Origin: Skermanella pratensis | GTDB taxonomy: Bacteria; Pseudomonadota; Alphaproteobacteria; Azospirillales; Azospirillaceae | Direction: 5' to 3' | Assembly (NCBI RefSeq): GCF_008843145.1 | Contig: NZ_CP030265.1 | Location: 897,001-961,000, forward strand | DNA length: 64,000 nt | Shown: positions 63,089 to 64,000 of the stretch, in pieces | How the letters are laid out: each line of letters starts with the position of its first letter | How positions within the stretch are numbered: position 1 is the first letter of the stretch | Position numbers and translations under genes: made by a program | Notes under the pieces: generated by a model | The model's input: only the letters and a program-made list of their open reading frames with translations | Told to the model about the DNA's origin: nothing | Database searches by the model: none

Positions 63089-63886
63089 ATGCCCGCGCCC
63101 AGTGCGAAACGATCGTCGGTGCCGTTCAGCCCAAGCTTCCGATGGGCCGGATACCTGCTGGGCTTTGCCTTCGGCGGGTTCTTCGACGGCATCCTGCTGC
63201 ACCAGATCCTGCAATGGCACCATCTGCTGAGCGGACTGGACAGTCCCGCGCTGGCGGACATCCAGGTGCAGATCCTCGCCGACGGCCTGTTCCATCTCGC
63301 CATGTACGCGGTCGCCGGGGCGGGGCTCTGGCTGCTTTGGCGGACCCGGCGGGAGTTCGGCGGGGACGGAGCGGACAGGCTGCTGTTCGGCACCTTTCTG
63401 ATCGGCTTCGGCGTCTGGCATATCGTGGACGCCGTCCTGAACCACTGGATCCTTGGACTGCACCATATCCGCATGGACAGCGACAGCCCGCTGATCTGGG
63501 ACATGGTCTTCTTCGCGTTCGGGATCGCGGTGACTGCCGCCGGGTGGCTGACCCTGCGGAGCGGACCGAACGGCGGGGGAGGGCGGAGCAGAGGGGGCCT
63601 GGCGGCATCCGTGCTGACCCTGGCCGTCGTGATCGCCGGCCCCGTGGCGCTCCTGCCGCCGGCCGGCGTATCGACGGTGACGGCGCTGTTCCCGCCTGGC
63701 ACCGCTCCCGGAGCGGTGCTGGCCGCCGCGGCGACCGTCGACGGCCGCGTGATCGCGGGCGCCGACGGGGTCTGGATCATCGACGTGCCGGACAGACTCC
63801 GGGCGCTCGCGCTGTACCGCGAGGGCGCCGTCCATGTGGGCGGATCGCTCTTCCCGATCGGCTGCTTCTCGGCCGGGCTGTCGTAA
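63089..63886 (+). CDS. DUF2243 membrane protein
   Basis: A 265-residue membrane protein with the DUF2243 signature GYLLGFAFGGFFDGILLHQILQWHHLLSG and WHIVDAVLNHWILGLHHIR: four helices with many membrane histidines, suggesting metal or haem binding. The C-terminal 90 residues add a fifth helix and a small periplasmic-like domain (PAGVSTVTALFPPGTAPGAVLAAAATVDGRVI) that resembles TlpA-associated/heme-export tails. Start ATG 63089 lies in GC-rich DNA without a clear ribosome-binding site. Confidence 0.82.
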   Translation: MPAPSAKRSSVPFSPSFRWAGYLLGFAFGGFFDGILLHQILQWHHLLSGLDSPALADIQVQILADGLFHLAMYAVAGAGLWLLWRTRREFGGDGADRLLFGTFLIGFGVWHIVDAVLNHWILGLHHIRMDSDSPLIWDMVFFAFGIAVTAAGWLTLRSGPNGGGGRSRGGLAASVLTLAVVIAGPVALLPPAGVSTVTALFPPGTAPGAVLAAAATVDGRVIAGADGVWIIDVPDRLRALALYREGAVHVGGSLFPIGCFSAGLS

Positions 63887-63893
63887 GCCGGGC

Positions 63894-64000
63894 TCAGCCC
63901 GGGGTGCAGCCCGGCGGCATCAGGTACAGCGAGCCGTCGGCGCGCTTGATCACGTAGCAGTTGGAGCCTTCGTAGGCCAGGATCGACAGGCTGTTGAACC
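63894..64000 (-). CDS. 3' end of a gene running out of the window
   Basis: The last 35 codons and stop of a - strand gene are visible: FNSLSILAYEGSNCYVIKRA followed by DGSLYLMPPGCTPG. The family is not recognised from this fragment. It is convergent with the DUF2243 gene. Confidence 0.6.
   Translation of the reverse strand, partial: FNSLSILAYEGSNCYVIKRADGSLYLMPPGCTPG

Noticed and set aside
1-64000. tRNA, rRNA, riboswitch or CRISPR features
   Set aside because: No cloverleaf with TTCGA loop and acceptor pairing, no rRNA-like stretch, and no regularly spaced direct repeats were found by eye; small RNAs cannot be excluded.

Overview
The window is high-GC DNA with densely packed, mostly intact chromosomal genes of a free-living alphaproteobacterium. 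The gene set and order point to Rhodospirillales, most likely the Azospirillaceae (Azospirillum/Skermanella-like); this is inferred from the genes, not from a search. Supporting features are a phasin gene, a dciA-dsbA-smc block with divergent mutY, a petP/petR-like MarR/OmpR pair beside ilvE, malate synthase G, divergent osmoregulated-glucan genes, and many PilZ, CHASE4 and chemotaxis signalling proteins. No rRNA, tRNA or CRISPR array was found.

Layout. 0-3.1 kb: TetR regulator, phasin, CsaA-type tRNA-binding protein, and a Cache-HAMP membrane sensor. 3.1-6.4 kb: a PilZ-regulated GT2 polysaccharide synthase with a HlyD-type partner. 6.4-10.1 kb: MarR-OmpR-histidine kinase operon, divergent from ilvE. 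10.3-15.5 kb: chemoreceptor, PhyH oxygenase, FadL porin, CBS protein. 15.6-24.1 kb: lipoprotein, D-amino-acid oxidoreductase, smc-dsbA-dciA, mutY, DUF1194. 24.2-27.4 kb: a small accessory patch holding a terminase-small-subunit-like gene, a DarT/DarG DNA ADP-ribosylation module and an IS5-like transposase remnant. 27.4-35.3 kb: TrxR-like flavoprotein, glcB, DUF2780, a UbiC-like protein, a short glycosyltransferase-like gene, an SLC13/TrkA_C transporter, cold shock protein. 35.5-45.4 kb: membrane proteins, a SET methyltransferase, a transporter-HEAT-cNMP fusion, a kinase/regulator pair, an SH3 lipoprotein and a second CHASE4 kinase. 45.8-50.9 kb: FNT channel, opgH and divergent opgG, UDG-like protein.

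51.2-60.7 kb is the most interesting part. It is a tightly coupled nine-gene operon: inositol-3-phosphate synthase, HD-domain protein, SAM methyltransferase, Gfo/Idh/MocA oxidoreductase, zinc-ribbon metallo-beta-lactamase-fold protein, stand-alone YcaO, xylose-isomerase-like TIM barrel, GT4 glycosyltransferase and PIG-L deacetylase. Ino1 + GT4 + PIG-L is the logic of mycothiol (MshA/MshB) assembly. Here it is combined with redox, methylation and YcaO chemistry, and there is no RiPP precursor or partner, no MshC and no Ebo core genes. I infer an undescribed inositol-glycoside small molecule. 60.7-64 kb: small membrane and secreted proteins, a pseudo-receiver, a small gene preceded by two PhaR-type boxes, an EF-hand-like protein, DUF2243, and a gene running off the end.

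A caution for any user: eight genes carry an apparent single-base deletion, seven of them in G or C runs, and every one is repaired by adding one base. These are probably sequencing errors, not real pseudogenes.
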